This document shows, one piece after another, positions 5,338 to 11,973 of a stretch of 25,154 nt of DNA. The notes beneath the pieces are model-generated. The model did not search any database, was not told the origin of the DNA, and was given only the letters and a program-made list of their open reading frames with translations. The first letter of the stretch is position 1; each line of letters begins with the position of its first letter. The stretch comes from a virus, in the IMG/VR virus record IMGVR_UViG_3300024348_002678, positions 1 to 25,154 of that record. One strand, 5' to 3'. The position numbers were made by a program, and so were the translations under genes.

Positions 5338-5357
5338 TTAATTCTTTCTGTTAGGGT

Positions 5358-5399
5358 AAAGGCTGGAGATAACATAATTATACATTATCCCCAGCCTTT
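5358..5399 (-). terminator. Terminator-like hairpin after the Ala-rich secreted protein gene
   Basis: A 15-base arm AAAGGCTGGAGATAA (5358-5372) pairs with 5385-5399 apart from one mismatch, around a 12-base loop. It lies in the 90-base gap downstream of the gene ending at 5428. On the minus strand the 3' arm ends CCTTT, a short U-tract. The loop contains TATAAT, so a promoter for the next gene is also possible. Confidence 0.65.
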
Positions 5400-5427
5400 C
5401 GTAAAGCATTTGCTAGAGTGCTATCAC

Positions 5428-6555
5428 TTACTTAAGAAGTGTTACTTTAGCCTTTGGATTCTTTGCATTCCACTTCTTTGCAAGTGCATTAAATGAATCC
5501 TTGATTGCCTTAAGAGCTGCAGCATTATCTGCTGTTAACTTAGCAATCTGTGCATCCTTATCAAGGATAACCTTGTCAGAAGCAGCCTTAGCATCAGCAA
5601 GAGCCTTTGCAGAAGCAGCCTTCTCTGCTGCAAGTGCAGCATCTGATGCAACCTTAGCAGCAGCAGCATCTGCAGCAGCCTTTACGACTGCAGCATCTGA
5701 AATTGCCTTAGCAGCAAGTGCTGCATCCTTTGCAGCCTTCTCAGCAGCAAGTTCTGATACTAGATCACGAACTGCAATTTCTGCAAACGGTGCAAGTGTG
5801 CGAGCAGTCAAACCAACTACGTCTGCAGATGTTGCATCTGTTGATGTTGTTGGAGCGAATGTAATAAGTGTGCGTGATCCAGTTGCTGGTAGTGTTGCAT
5901 TAAACTTTGCAACTCCAAAGTCTGAAAGTGTAGCACCAGTTGTAGCTGTTGCTGTATCAAGTGTTGCTGTTGCAGCAAATACTGTTGCAGTAAGAGACTT
6001 TCCAGAAACCTTGTTTCCAAATACGTCTGTTGCTGTAACTGTGATTTCCTGCTTTGTTCCAGCAGCACCAGTTGCAGGTGCAGCTACTGTTAGGTTATTA
6101 ATCTTACCAGCAGTTCCCTGTACATAGTATGTAAAGGTTGTTCCCTGGTTTGTAACAGTTACTGTTCCAATTGCTGTAGTCTTTGTGTAGACCCAAAATG
6201 TTGCGGTTGTTCCTGTACCAGTTGCAATTGTCAAAGATGCTGATCCTGACGATGCTCCTACTGGTGCAGCAGATGTGTGTAGTGCAGACACGATTGTTGC
6301 GTTTGTTGCTACTACAGAAACATTTGTTCCTGTGTCAACTGTTGCGACGAACCTTAGTGCGTCAGCAGCGTCAACTGTGTTATCTGCAGGGACTGGTAAT
6401 GCAGCAGGTGTAGCAATAGCAGAAGCGGTTGTATTAGCCGTTCCGTCCAACGATACAGCGACTGTCATTACAGCAGCACTTGCAGGTGTTGCTACGATTG
6501 TGCCCAAAGTCATGGCTGCAACCATGGCTAGTGCGATTTTCTTAAATGAGTTCAT
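5428..6555 (-). CDS. Secreted Ala/Thr-rich surface-type protein
   Basis: 375 residues. The N-terminus is a strong Sec signal peptide (KKIALAMVAAMTLGTIVAT, then ASA|A cleavage near residue 27). Residues about 30-255 are Thr/Val/Ala-rich beta-type sequence with TDVFGNKVSGKSLTATV, a pattern typical of bacterial Ig-like (invasin/Big) domains. Residues about 260-345 form an alanine-rich helical/coiled-coil region (repeats of AKAASD and AAAEKAA type), and the end is basic (KKWNAKNPKAKVTLLK). It would be exported and lie at the cell surface. AAGGAG precedes the start. Such secreted proteins are unusual for a phage; it may have been acquired from a host. Confidence 0.8.
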   Translation of the reverse strand: MNSFKKIALAMVAAMTLGTIVATPASAAVMTVAVSLDGTANTTASAIATPAALPVPADNTVDAADALRFVATVDTGTNVSVVATNATIVSALHTSAAPVGASSGSASLTIATGTGTTATFWVYTKTTAIGTVTVTNQGTTFTYYVQGTAGKINNLTVAAPATGAAGTKQEITVTATDVFGNKVSGKSLTATVFAATATLDTATATTGATLSDFGVAKFNATLPATGSRTLITFAPTTSTDATSADVVGLTARTLAPFAEIAVRDLVSELAAEKAAKDAALAAKAISDAAVVKAAADAAAAKVASDAALAAEKAASAKALADAKAASDKVILDKDAQIAKLTADNAAALKAIKDSFNALAKKWNAKNPKAKVTLLK

Positions 6556-6602
6556 TTAATTTATTCTCCTTATTTCCTCTGCCTCTTGATGAGCGCAGAA
6601 TA

Positions 6603-6806
6603 TTAGTTTAGTTCTATTACTTTTACATGGTAAGAACACGGATCTCCGCCTTCATCCCATTCTTGTGCTTCTTCTTCTGTTAATGGTGGTCCGTCATGTG
6701 TATTACAAAATACATCTGATATCCAGCCTCTATCGTAACCATTTTTAAGCCATATTTCAAACTCTACATGGTTAGTGTAGGCTTCATCATATTCTAGATC
6801 ATCCAT
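6603..6806 (-). CDS. Small acidic conserved phage-type protein (67 aa)
   Basis: Contains CNTHDGPPLTEEEAQEWDEG (about 34-53) followed by DPCSYHVKVIEL. The CxTHDG-P-T-EEE ... DPC arrangement is familiar from many actinophage hypothetical proteins and could bind metal through C34, H36 and C57. It overlaps the thioredoxin gene by 13 bases and has GGAG upstream of its ATG. Function unknown. Confidence 0.8.
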   Translation of the reverse strand: MDDLEYDEAYTNHVEFEIWLKNGYDRGWISDVFCNTHDGPPLTEEEAQEWDEGGDPCSYHVKVIELN

Positions 6807-7099
6807 TCGGCCAACTCCTTTACTAAAACATGCTTAGGCTTTGCCCCAACAATCGTTTTAACTGGTTGACCAGACTTAAATAATACCATAGTTGGTATTG
6901 AATGTACAGAGTATTCCTGCATTTTTTTAGGATTCTCATCAACATTTAACTTACCAACGAGTAATCCAGTCTCATTTGATATCTCATCCAGGATCGGTGA
7001 AAGCTTTTTACAAGGCCCACACCATTCAGCCCAAAAATCAACCAAAACTAAATCATTTGTTGATACTACTTCACCAAAGGAATTATCTGTTACGATCAA
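6794..7099 (-). CDS. trxA: Thioredoxin
   Basis: 101 residues, full length for thioredoxin. The active site WCGPC is at 26-30, preceded by the VDFWAEW strand, and the cis-proline loop SIPTMVLF follows at about 67-74; GAKPKH replaces the usual G-x-x-x-K near the end. It reduces disulfides in the cytoplasm; phage thioredoxins may serve ribonucleotide reduction or act as polymerase processivity factors, but neither partner is in this window. The start is TTG at 7099, with AAAGGATAAG upstream; no in-frame ATG would keep the N-terminal strand. Confidence 0.95.
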   Translation of the reverse strand: MIVTDNSFGEVVSTNDLVLVDFWAEWCGPCKKLSPILDEISNETGLLVGKLNVDENPKKMQEYSVHSIPTMVLFKSGQPVKTIVGAKPKHVLVKELAEWMI

Positions 7100-7100
7100 A

Positions 7101-7313
7101 TTACTTATCCTTTAGTGATTCTGCTGCTTCGTTGAATCTATTCATAAATTCTTGAATAACCCAAAGAGTAGTTTGTGTAGCATTCTCTCTTAAAGCCTTT
7201 GACATCTCTTCTGTCTTTTGATCTTCTTCGGCAGCGTTATACCATTTCTGATACAACTCATTACCTAAATCTGAAATAATTCCTTCAAGAATTGTCATTT
7301 GTTGTTCAGCCAT
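7101..7313 (-). CDS. Small helical protein (70 aa)
   Basis: Entirely charged, probably helical sequence starting MAEQQMTILEGIISDLG and containing NAAEEDQKTEEMSKALREN. No cysteine, signal or membrane segment. It overlaps the end of the subtilase gene by eight bases and is followed within two bases by thioredoxin, so it is part of the same transcript. Family not recognised. Confidence 0.7.
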   Translation of the reverse strand: MAEQQMTILEGIISDLGNELYQKWYNAAEEDQKTEEMSKALRENATQTTLWVIQEFMNRFNEAAESLKDK

Positions 7314-8232
7314 TTAGTGCTCCCTCTAGATTAATCAACTTACCGCCCTTAATTTTTGAATTACTTGTAGGCGTAGAAGTTTTAGAAATCAAGTCATATA
7401 CCTGATTGTATGTTAAAGATGGTTTAGCAGAAGATACAGCAATCCATGATGCAGCAGCAGCTTGAATTGATGCTGATGTTCCTGCAATTGGTAACTTTAC
7501 ATTTCCTGGACCATACGTTGTTGTAGTTCCAAGTGCAAAGAAATCAATTAGTTTTGGATCATAGTTTGTGTACACTGCCACTGCTTTAGTTGGCATTGTT
7601 GCTCCAACTGCGATTGATTCTGGCAAGCAAGCAGGCCAACGCAACTTTTCATAGTTAAAGTCATTTCCTGCTGGTAAAAATACTGGAATGTTGCTTGCAA
7701 CAAGTGTTTGGATCTTTGATTGAGTAATTGGAGTCTTTGGGCAATAATCTGATCCAGCAACCCAGTTGCTTGATGCTTGTGCCATTGTTACTGCTTTAAT
7801 ATTATACTTATCCTTATTATCAATAACCCATTGCAAAGCATTATATACAGCAGCCTCTGTTGCAACCTGACGGATACCATCTGGATTGTTGCCAATAATT
7901 CTAATAAACAAAACCTTCATGTTAGGGTTATTTGCTAAAGCAAGGTATGTCATTTGTGTACCGTGATCAAAACCATTTTTAGTAATGAAGTTAGCAGGCA
8001 TTGATGCAGCCCCTGGACCCTCCATATAAGTGCTACCATTTGGACATGGGCCACGCTCTAAAAGACAAACTTCTTGAATAATCTTGCCCTTAAATGATGG
8101 CAAGGATGTGTCAATCGCAGTATCTAGGATTGCTAACGTTGGTTCAAGCGATGTGTTCTTTAATGCAGCATGTGATGCTGTTGGAACAACAAGTAGTAAG
8201 GCTACAAAAGCCGTAGTTATTTTTTTATTCAT
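7306..8232 (-). CDS. Secreted subtilisin-like serine protease (S8)
   Basis: 308 residues. Signal peptide at 1-22 (TTAFVALLLVVPTASHA, cleavage SHA|A). The catalytic set is complete: Asp37 in LAILDTAID, His90 in FDHGTQMTYLA, oxyanion Asn190 in PAGND, and Ser253 in AGTSAS. The length, with little or no propeptide after the signal, marks a compact S8 domain. It would be exported and act at or beyond the cell envelope. The gene opens with TTGACA-N16-TAGAAT and an ATG six bases later, so it heads a transcription unit. A secreted protease is rare in phages; possible tasks are processing of the phage's own secreted surface proteins or of host surface proteins. Confidence 0.9.
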   Translation of the reverse strand: MNKKITTAFVALLLVVPTASHAALKNTSLEPTLAILDTAIDTSLPSFKGKIIQEVCLLERGPCPNGSTYMEGPGAASMPANFITKNGFDHGTQMTYLALANNPNMKVLFIRIIGNNPDGIRQVATEAAVYNALQWVIDNKDKYNIKAVTMAQASSNWVAGSDYCPKTPITQSKIQTLVASNIPVFLPAGNDFNYEKLRWPACLPESIAVGATMPTKAVAVYTNYDPKLIDFFALGTTTTYGPGNVKLPIAGTSASIQAAAASWIAVSSAKPSLTYNQVYDLISKTSTPTSNSKIKGGKLINLEGALNG

Positions 8233-8238
8233 AGGTAC

Positions 8239-8266
8239 ATTCTACTAAATAAAAGCAGGATGTCAA
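8239..8266 (-). promoter_or_regulatory. Leaderless sigma70-like promoter for the subtilase
   Basis: TTGACA (8266-8261), 16-base spacer, TAGAAT (8244-8239), six bases, ATG at 8232. No Shine-Dalgarno site precedes the ATG. The -35 sits just upstream of the last bases of the previous gene's 3' non-coding gap. Confidence 0.75.
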
Positions 8267-8269
8267 TAC

Positions 8270-8449
8270 CTATTCTTTATCTAATTGGTCTAGTTTTGCC
8301 TTGTACCATTTACCAGCGTCAAGCTGTGTAGGTGCAGATAGCCCTTGTGATTCTAATAGATTAGATAGTGTTTGAGTATATAGTTCTACCATCATCTCAA
8401 GTCGTACAACTTGCATTTCAAGCAGTCTTAATCTTTCTGACTTTCTCAT
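8270..8449 (-). CDS. Small coiled-coil protein (59 aa)
   Basis: Starts MRKSERLRLLEMQVVRLEMM and continues with VELYTQTLSNLLESQ. Leucines and methionines at heptad-like spacing suggest a coiled coil over the first 35 residues, followed by GKWYKAKLDQLDKE. The ATG overlaps the stop of the upstream gene as ATGA. Function unknown. Confidence 0.7.
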   Translation of the reverse strand: MRKSERLRLLEMQVVRLEMMVELYTQTLSNLLESQGLSAPTQLDAGKWYKAKLDQLDKE

Positions 8450-8811
8450 TCTTCCGTTCCCATTCTGTCTACAGGGGTAGGTGCCGTAGCAACACTACCA
8501 CAGCTTACACATTCCATATCTAGGAAATATGTAGCAATTTCAAAATCTTCAAAGATTACTTTTAAGTTCCATATGTTTGATCCACATGGGCATAAATGAG
8601 TTGGTGTACCTCTCAAATCAATAGACTTGTCATAACTTTCTGGACGCAACTCTAAAATGTCGTTTGTATGTCTACCAGTGCGCTCTACATCTTCTTTGTC
8701 TATAATGGCTATCTCATAGTTATCAAGAAATAAGCTAATGTTTGTTTTTATTTTCATGACCCAGTAGGTAGCCACGCATGCCAATATAGATACAAGTAGT
8801 AACCACTTCAT
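8446..8811 (-). CDS. Membrane-anchored zinc-ribbon protein
   Basis: From MKWLLLVSILACVATYW the protein has one N-terminal membrane anchor, then a soluble part with CPCG (about 74-77) and CVSCG (about 101-105), a four-cysteine zinc ribbon around FEDFEIATYFLDM. ATG at 8811 is chosen because it lies exactly six bases after TATAAT; the frame also opens at 8826, where an ATG overlaps the previous stop (TAATG) and would add MYNDT. Both starts may be used, one coupled and one leaderless. Function unknown. Confidence 0.75.
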   Translation of the reverse strand: MKWLLLVSILACVATYWVMKIKTNISLFLDNYEIAIIDKEDVERTGRHTNDILELRPESYDKSIDLRGTPTHLCPCGSNIWNLKVIFEDFEIATYFLDMECVSCGSVATAPTPVDRMGTEE

Positions 8812-8817
8812 AGTATC

Positions 8818-8823
8818 ATTATA
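8818..8823 (-). promoter_or_regulatory. TATAAT box six bases before ATG 8811
   Basis: TATAAT overlaps codons 2-3 of the longer version of the gene and ends six bases before the internal ATG. No convincing -35 is visible inside the preceding coding sequence. Confidence 0.45.
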
Positions 8824-8825
8824 CA

Positions 8826-9383
8826 TTAAACTTGAATGTATGTATAGGGGGCTGCCACGCTCATATTAAATTCAGTTGCTGCTTCTAATGCTGCCTTAAT
8901 GCGTAGTCTAGGGTTCTTTTGATGTTTTGTGGCATGCAATGCTCCTAAAGCTATTTGGCCACCACTTCCTTCTGCCATGTAATTCACAACATTCTCACCT
9001 ACGTGAAAGTCTTCGTCTATTGTAAAAATTCTTCCACATAAACCAACAATAAATATTCCACCCGTGTCCTCTTCAGATGATGACCCAATACTTCCGTATC
9101 CGTTTTCTTTAAATGCAGTCTTAACTGAATCAATAAACTTAGTTCTCATAAACTTATCTAAACCTGAGTTAGTTTTTGTTGGTGTATACTTTGGTGGGGT
9201 CCACATGTATTGAAGTATCTGCCCCATTCTAAATGAGTCAGTAAATGCAACAGCGTATTGGCCAACCTTAAAACACTTTGGCTCTTTGCGTGAAAGTATC
9301 CATCCAGACTTATCGTCTGAGGCGGCGTGATCAGATCCCATGTAAACGACACCGTTTTGGGCAATGGCAACTATGCAGGTCAT
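8826..9383 (-). CDS. Proteasome/HslV-like Ntn-hydrolase
   Basis: 185 residues. MTCIVAI at the N-terminus fits a threonine nucleophile exposed by removal of Met1, as in proteasome beta subunits and HslV. Asp18 (MGSD), a lysine at 33 or 36, and the GSGGQIALGAL motif at 139-147 match the family's fold-defining positions. There is no propeptide. Phage relatives are generally annotated as proteasome-like peptidases; no ATPase partner is seen nearby, so the substrate is unknown, and it may act alone. Its ATG lies six bases after TATACT. Family assignment is strong; peptidase activity is inferred. Confidence 0.85.
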   Translation of the reverse strand: MTCIVAIAQNGVVYMGSDHAASDDKSGWILSRKEPKCFKVGQYAVAFTDSFRMGQILQYMWTPPKYTPTKTNSGLDKFMRTKFIDSVKTAFKENGYGSIGSSSEEDTGGIFIVGLCGRIFTIDEDFHVGENVVNYMAEGSGGQIALGALHATKHQKNPRLRIKAALEAATEFNMSVAAPYTYIQV

Positions 9384-9389
9384 ATTCCT

Positions 9390-9395
9390 AGTATA
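9390..9395 (-). promoter_or_regulatory. TATACT -10 box, leaderless start of the Ntn-hydrolase
   Basis: TATACT ends six bases before the ATG at 9383 (intervening AGGAAT is too close to serve as a normal Shine-Dalgarno). The -35 at 17-base spacing, TAGCGT, is weak. Confidence 0.5.
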
Positions 9396-9415
9396 CTAAA
9401 TATAAATTCGAAACG

Positions 9416-9712
9416 CTAGTCCTCGTGATGAGCGATATGTGTTAATCTAATTAGAGTTTCCTCTAATTCACCCTTAACTTCAATTAGTTCTTGAAGGGCT
9501 TCGTAATACTTAGCCTTCCAGTCGTCTAGGTCTTTTTCAACCTTATACAATTTAATCTGGAGATCCTTTAAATCAAGCTTAAGGTTATCTTGTTCTTTCT
9601 CAACCCTACGCTTAATTTCTTTTTTGTGGTCCCTAAAATTAGCAACTACACCTGTCGCTAATCCGCTCAATAGTGATGCTGCTATAGTTAATATTAGGGC
9701 AGTTGTATCCAT
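9416..9712 (-). CDS. Membrane-anchored coiled-coil protein (98 aa)
   Basis: An N-terminal hydrophobic segment (ALILTIAASLLSGLATGVVA, about 5-24) is followed by a long charged helix (residues about 28-90) with heptad leucines and isoleucines, such as DNLKLDLKDLQIKLYKVEKDL. The layout of one anchor plus a coiled coil recalls i-spanin-type or other small phage inner-membrane proteins, but actinobacterial lysis does not need a classical spanin, so no role is assigned. TATAAT lies eight bases before the ATG. Confidence 0.8.
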   Translation of the reverse strand: MDTTALILTIAASLLSGLATGVVANFRDHKKEIKRRVEKEQDNLKLDLKDLQIKLYKVEKDLDDWKAKYYEALQELIEVKGELEETLIRLTHIAHHED

Positions 9713-9720
9713 ATACGTTA

Positions 9721-9726
9721 ATTATA
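9721..9726 (-). promoter_or_regulatory. TATAAT -10 box before the coiled-coil protein
   Basis: TATAAT ends eight bases before ATG 9712, so any transcript would have almost no leader. No clear -35. Confidence 0.45.
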
Positions 9727-9740
9727 CCCTAAAATAAACT

Positions 9741-9977
9741 TTAAACTAATAGTTCTGATGCAGCAATATCTGCTCCACAATACCGTTTCTTAATTATAAA
9801 CTCTTTAACTGAGTCAGATCCTAGCTGTCTGCCAGCCAAAATAATAACCCACCTAGGCTCAAACTTAGAAGAAATACATGATTCACACATAAATAAATTA
9901 ATTGGAATTAATGTAGACTTCTTTAGATTAAGCTTATTTTTTGTTTTATTGCAGCAATAGCACAATATTTTTTCCAT
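9741..9977 (-). CDS. Zinc-finger-like small protein (78 aa)
   Basis: CYCC (6-9) and CESC (31-34) form the likely zinc site; then comes WVIILAGRQLGSDSVKEFIIKKRY. The arrangement of an early CxCC, a middle cysteine, an aromatic-IxxAGxR segment and a helical FxxxY end is shared with the 82-aa protein at 17929-18177, so the two are probably related. The ATG overlaps the previous stop (TAATG). Function unknown. Confidence 0.75.
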   Translation of the reverse strand: MEKILCYCCNKTKNKLNLKKSTLIPINLFMCESCISSKFEPRWVIILAGRQLGSDSVKEFIIKKRYCGADIAASELLV

Positions 9978-10174
9978 TAGTTATCTTCCTCTTGATGCTC
10001 TATAACGATTTCTTCCATTACTGTAAACTCCTCATTATCTAGCATTTCTTCATATTCAATACCATCTTTTTGGTATTTGATTTTTGATGCATATAGGCCA
10101 AGTGAGTCACATGTGCCCCATAGTCTTAACTCATGAATAAAGACTATATTAATTACTTCGTAGTATTCTCGCAC
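9977..10174 (-). CDS. Hypothetical acidic small protein, GTG start
   Basis: About 65 residues from VREYYEVINIVFIHELRL, ending in an acidic tail (VIEHQEEDN). The frame opens with TTG at 10189, but GTG at 10174 has AAGGGG six bases upstream and is preferred. It overlaps the upstream gene by 26 bases. Cytoplasmic; no motif recognised. Confidence 0.6.
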   Translation of the reverse strand: MREYYEVINIVFIHELRLWGTCDSLGLYASKIKYQKDGIEYEEMLDNEEFTVMEEIVIEHQEEDN

Positions 10175-10478
10175 TTGGTACCCCTTCAAGTTCGCATCTT
10201 ACTCCGTAAGATTCGATTAGCTTTTTAACTTTTCCAACATAATCTATTACTTGTTCTTTTTTGATTCCTTCATATTGAACAAAATTATCTTCATATAGTC
10301 TTACTGCTAAAAACTCTGGGTACTGAACTATGTCCAACATAAGATCTGGTACTGGCTTTTTTAATTCTCTTATCTTTGATGACATTTCTTTTGTGTAAAA
10401 TACAGGCTTATTTGGCTCACCATTCCAAAGATTTATACCATGTTTAAAATGGTCTTTATCTTTATTTATGAATTCCAT
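10149..10478 (-). CDS. Hypothetical protein (109 aa)
   Basis: A mixed alpha/beta soluble protein: MLDIVQYPEFLAVRLYEDNFVQY reads as beta strands, followed by a helical part with YVGKVKKLIESYGVRCELEG. No cysteine cluster, signal or membrane segment. It overlaps the WhiB gene by 17 bases and its own end is overlapped by the next gene, so all are one operon. Family not recognised. Confidence 0.75.
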   Translation of the reverse strand: MEFINKDKDHFKHGINLWNGEPNKPVFYTKEMSSKIRELKKPVPDLMLDIVQYPEFLAVRLYEDNFVQYEGIKKEQVIDYVGKVKKLIESYGVRCELEGVPSARILRSN

Positions 10479-10779
10479 TTTTAGCCTTTATCCTTTTCCA
10501 TACTTCCTGTGTCTTATGTACATTTCTTGGCCTGTCTACTTCTCCCGTGTTTAAATATATTCCGCCCCATACTCCCTGCTCACTGTTGCTGACACCAAAC
10601 TCATAACACATTTTTGAAACTGGACAACTAAGGCATGCTTCATCAATGCTCTTTGCTATATTTGGATCAGCTTCATACTTATCATAAAATAAATTTGTAT
10701 CAAGGCCTCTGCATGCTGCTAGATGATACCAGTCAAGGTCATCTTCATCTACGCCAAGTTCATTTAAAATATTTGACAT
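10462..10779 (-). CDS. whiB: WhiB-family iron-sulfur transcription factor
   Basis: 105 residues. Four cysteines fit the [4Fe-4S] ligand set: C23 (AACRG), C49, C52 and C58 in CLSCPVSKMC. The family turn GVWGG is at 69-73, and the basic end (about 84-105) would contact DNA. WhiB proteins bind host sigma factor region 4 and act as redox-sensitive regulators; phage versions can repress host whiB or alter transcription. They occur only in Actinobacteria and their phages, so this gene is the best single clue to the host. It overlaps its neighbours on both sides. Confidence 0.95.
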   Translation of the reverse strand: MSNILNELGVDEDDLDWYHLAACRGLDTNLFYDKYEADPNIAKSIDEACLSCPVSKMCYEFGVSNSEQGVWGGIYLNTGEVDRPRNVHKTQEVWKRIKAKNGIHK

Positions 10780-10993
10780 AATGCTTAGGCAACTTCCAAA
10801 TTCCGTTTTCGTTTACTGGTATTCTCTCTGTAATACCCCATGAATCTTTTCGAAACATTCCCTTTACATTTGTAAAGCCGCCTGGATCTTTTTTCCATAT
10901 TAGTAAGTCATAGTTTTCCCAATATGAATCTTGCTTGCTATGCTTTGATCTTTCCATGAAGACCTCTACACCCTTTAGTGTAAGATTAAGCAT
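10760..10993 (-). CDS. Hypothetical small protein (77 aa)
   Basis: Starts MLNLTLKGVEVFMERSKHSK and continues with a Trp/Tyr/Lys-rich soluble part (YDLLIWKKDPGGFTN). AGGAAAG precedes the ATG at 10993; Met13 (MERSKH) is a less likely start. It is the first protein gene after tRNA-Asn and probably shares that promoter. No family recognised. Confidence 0.65.
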   Translation of the reverse strand: MLNLTLKGVEVFMERSKHSKQDSYWENYDLLIWKKDPGGFTNVKGMFRKDSWGITERIPVNENGIWKLPKHYVKYFK

Positions 10994-11030
10994 TTCTTTC
11001 CTATCTAGTAAGTCCGCCTAGATGATCTTG

Positions 11031-11102
11031 CTGGCCCTCCTGGGATCGAACCAGGGACCTAGAAGTTAACAGCTTCCCGCTCTGCCGCTGAGCTAAGGGC
11101 CA
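11031..11102 (-). tRNA. tRNA-Asn (GTT)
   Basis: A full cloverleaf on the minus strand: acceptor TGGCCCT with AGGGCCA, D-arm TAGCTCAGCGGCAGAGC, anticodon stem GGAAG/CTTCT around CTGTTAA (anticodon GTT at 34-36), T-arm with GGTTCGATCC, and discriminator G. U1 and G73 fit tRNA-Asn. No encoded CCA. A strong promoter sits 30-60 bases upstream. Confidence 0.93.
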
Positions 11103-11113
11103 AAAAGCAGAAA

Positions 11114-11152
11114 CCGTAGTTTCTATGTATTATTATACAGTAAAAACTACGG
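11114..11152. repeat. Inverted repeat around the tRNA-Asn promoter -10
   Basis: CCGTAGTTT (11114-11122) and AAACTACGG (11144-11152) are perfect inverted 9-mers. They flank the -10 box (11132-11137), and the right arm lies within the -35/-10 spacer. This could be an operator, or a hairpin in the 5' end of the transcript for the left arm only. Confidence 0.6.
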
Positions 11153-11161
11153 CTCTGTCAA
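11132..11161 (-). promoter_or_regulatory. Consensus sigma70-like promoter for tRNA-Asn
   Basis: TTGACA (11161-11156), 18-base spacer, TATAAT (11137-11132): both hexamers are perfect. The expected start site near 11125 leaves about 20 bases before the tRNA 5' end. Confidence 0.8.
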
Positions 11162-11168
11162 CGATATT

Positions 11169-11303
11169 TTATAAGAAAATATCTCCATCTGGGATTTTTA
11201 AATCCTCTATCTCTTTGTCTATCTCTAGTATAACTGGATCTATTAAGTATCCAAATATCTGCTGCATATCAGCAGGGGTAATTTCTTTATCTGGGTTATT
11301 CAT
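11169..11303 (-). CDS. Small acidic protein (44 aa)
   Basis: Starts MNNPDKEITPADMQQIFGYL and ends DGDIFL; acidic, helical, without cysteines. The ATG shares an ATGA overlap with the previous gene's stop. Function unknown. Confidence 0.55.
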   Translation of the reverse strand: MNNPDKEITPADMQQIFGYLIDPVILEIDKEIEDLKIPDGDIFL

Positions 11304-11443
11304 TTCTGAATAATCTTTACTATATTGACACCCTTAATCTCTTCATCTACATTGAATATATCTGATACATAGTCTTTTGCATCTGTTTCATTAAAGGCTT
11401 GTACCTCTAGCTCTACATTTAATTTGACTGTATAGGTGTTCAT
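11300..11443 (-). CDS. Small alpha/beta protein (47 aa)
   Basis: Starts MNTYTVKLNVELEVQAFNET, followed by DAKDYVSDIF and a final strand VNIVKIIQK. The beta-alpha-beta layout resembles small phage proteins of about 45-60 residues with a VxAxxxxDAxxYV motif. TATAAT lies exactly six bases before the ATG, so this gene probably begins a leaderless transcript. Confidence 0.7.
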   Translation of the reverse strand: MNTYTVKLNVELEVQAFNETDAKDYVSDIFNVDEEIKGVNIVKIIQK

Positions 11444-11449
11444 AAGTAA

Positions 11450-11455
11450 ATTATA
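11450..11455 (-). promoter_or_regulatory. TATAAT -10 box, leaderless start
   Basis: Perfect TATAAT ending six bases before ATG 11443, directly after the stop of the 96-aa membrane protein gene. The -35 at 17 bases is poor. Confidence 0.55.
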
Positions 11456-11746
11456 TCACTTAGCCGCTTTTTTATCTACTGCTGAAAAAGCTGCATTGAT
11501 CTCAGCAACGGTAAGCTTTCCATCATCTAGGAATCCACGGGCTAGCTTTTCAACAACAGTTGCAACGCCTAATGTTCCAGCAAGGATCACAGCCTTGTAG
11601 GTTTCAATTCCAACCACTGCTCCTGCTCCAATCACTGAAAGTCCTGATGCTGCAAATACAGCAACAATTCTCATAAATATATTATTTATGCTTGCAATTG
11701 CTCCGCTTCCAACCTGTGTTGGCTCTTCTATATACGCTTTTGCCAT
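11456..11746 (-). CDS. Holin-like membrane protein (96 aa)
   Basis: A soluble N-terminus (MAKAYIEEPTQVGSGAIAS), one or two hydrophobic stretches (about 24-45 and 50-62), then a polar end with LDDGKLTVAEINAAFSAVDK. Small actinophage membrane proteins with this DGKLT-EIN tail are often found beside lysis genes. Directly after a second small membrane protein (TAATG-type junction at 11746), so the two may form the holin pair. The endolysin is 4.4 kb upstream, so the link is inferred. Confidence 0.65.
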   Translation of the reverse strand: MAKAYIEEPTQVGSGAIASINNIFMRIVAVFAASGLSVIGAGAVVGIETYKAVILAGTLGVATVVEKLARGFLDDGKLTVAEINAAFSAVDKKAAK

Positions 11747-11973
11747 TATTTATCCTTTCTTAACGGGATTGTTATTAGCCAAATAACTGTAGTTGCCAGT
11801 ACGGCAATTCCAACTATATCTCTGGCTGATCCAGTTAATGTTAACCATGCAATAAAGAAGCCAAGGAGGGTGAATGCTTGTGCAATTAATTCCATTCCTG
11901 CATCTTTAAACCATTTAATTAATCCTTTTAAAGCTTTACCGATTAAAGAAAATGCTTTTTTGATTATCTTCAT
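11746..11973 (-). CDS. Small membrane protein, holin candidate (75 aa)
   Basis: An amphipathic basic N-terminus (MKIIKKAFSLIGKALKGLIK) is followed by two membrane segments (about 28-46 and 51-68) and a basic end PLRKDK. Size, two spans and charged ends match class II-type holins. It overlaps the end of the PA14 protein gene by four bases and adjoins the second holin candidate. Confidence 0.65.
   Translation of the reverse strand: MKIIKKAFSLIGKALKGLIKWFKDAGMELIAQAFTLLGFFIAWLTLTGSARDIVGIAVLATTVIWLITIPLRKDK

Noticed and set aside
5501-6127. Plus-strand Ala-rich frame of 208 codons
   Set aside because: Antisense of the Ala-rich secreted protein; alanine-coding GCN/NGC symmetry leaves both strands open.
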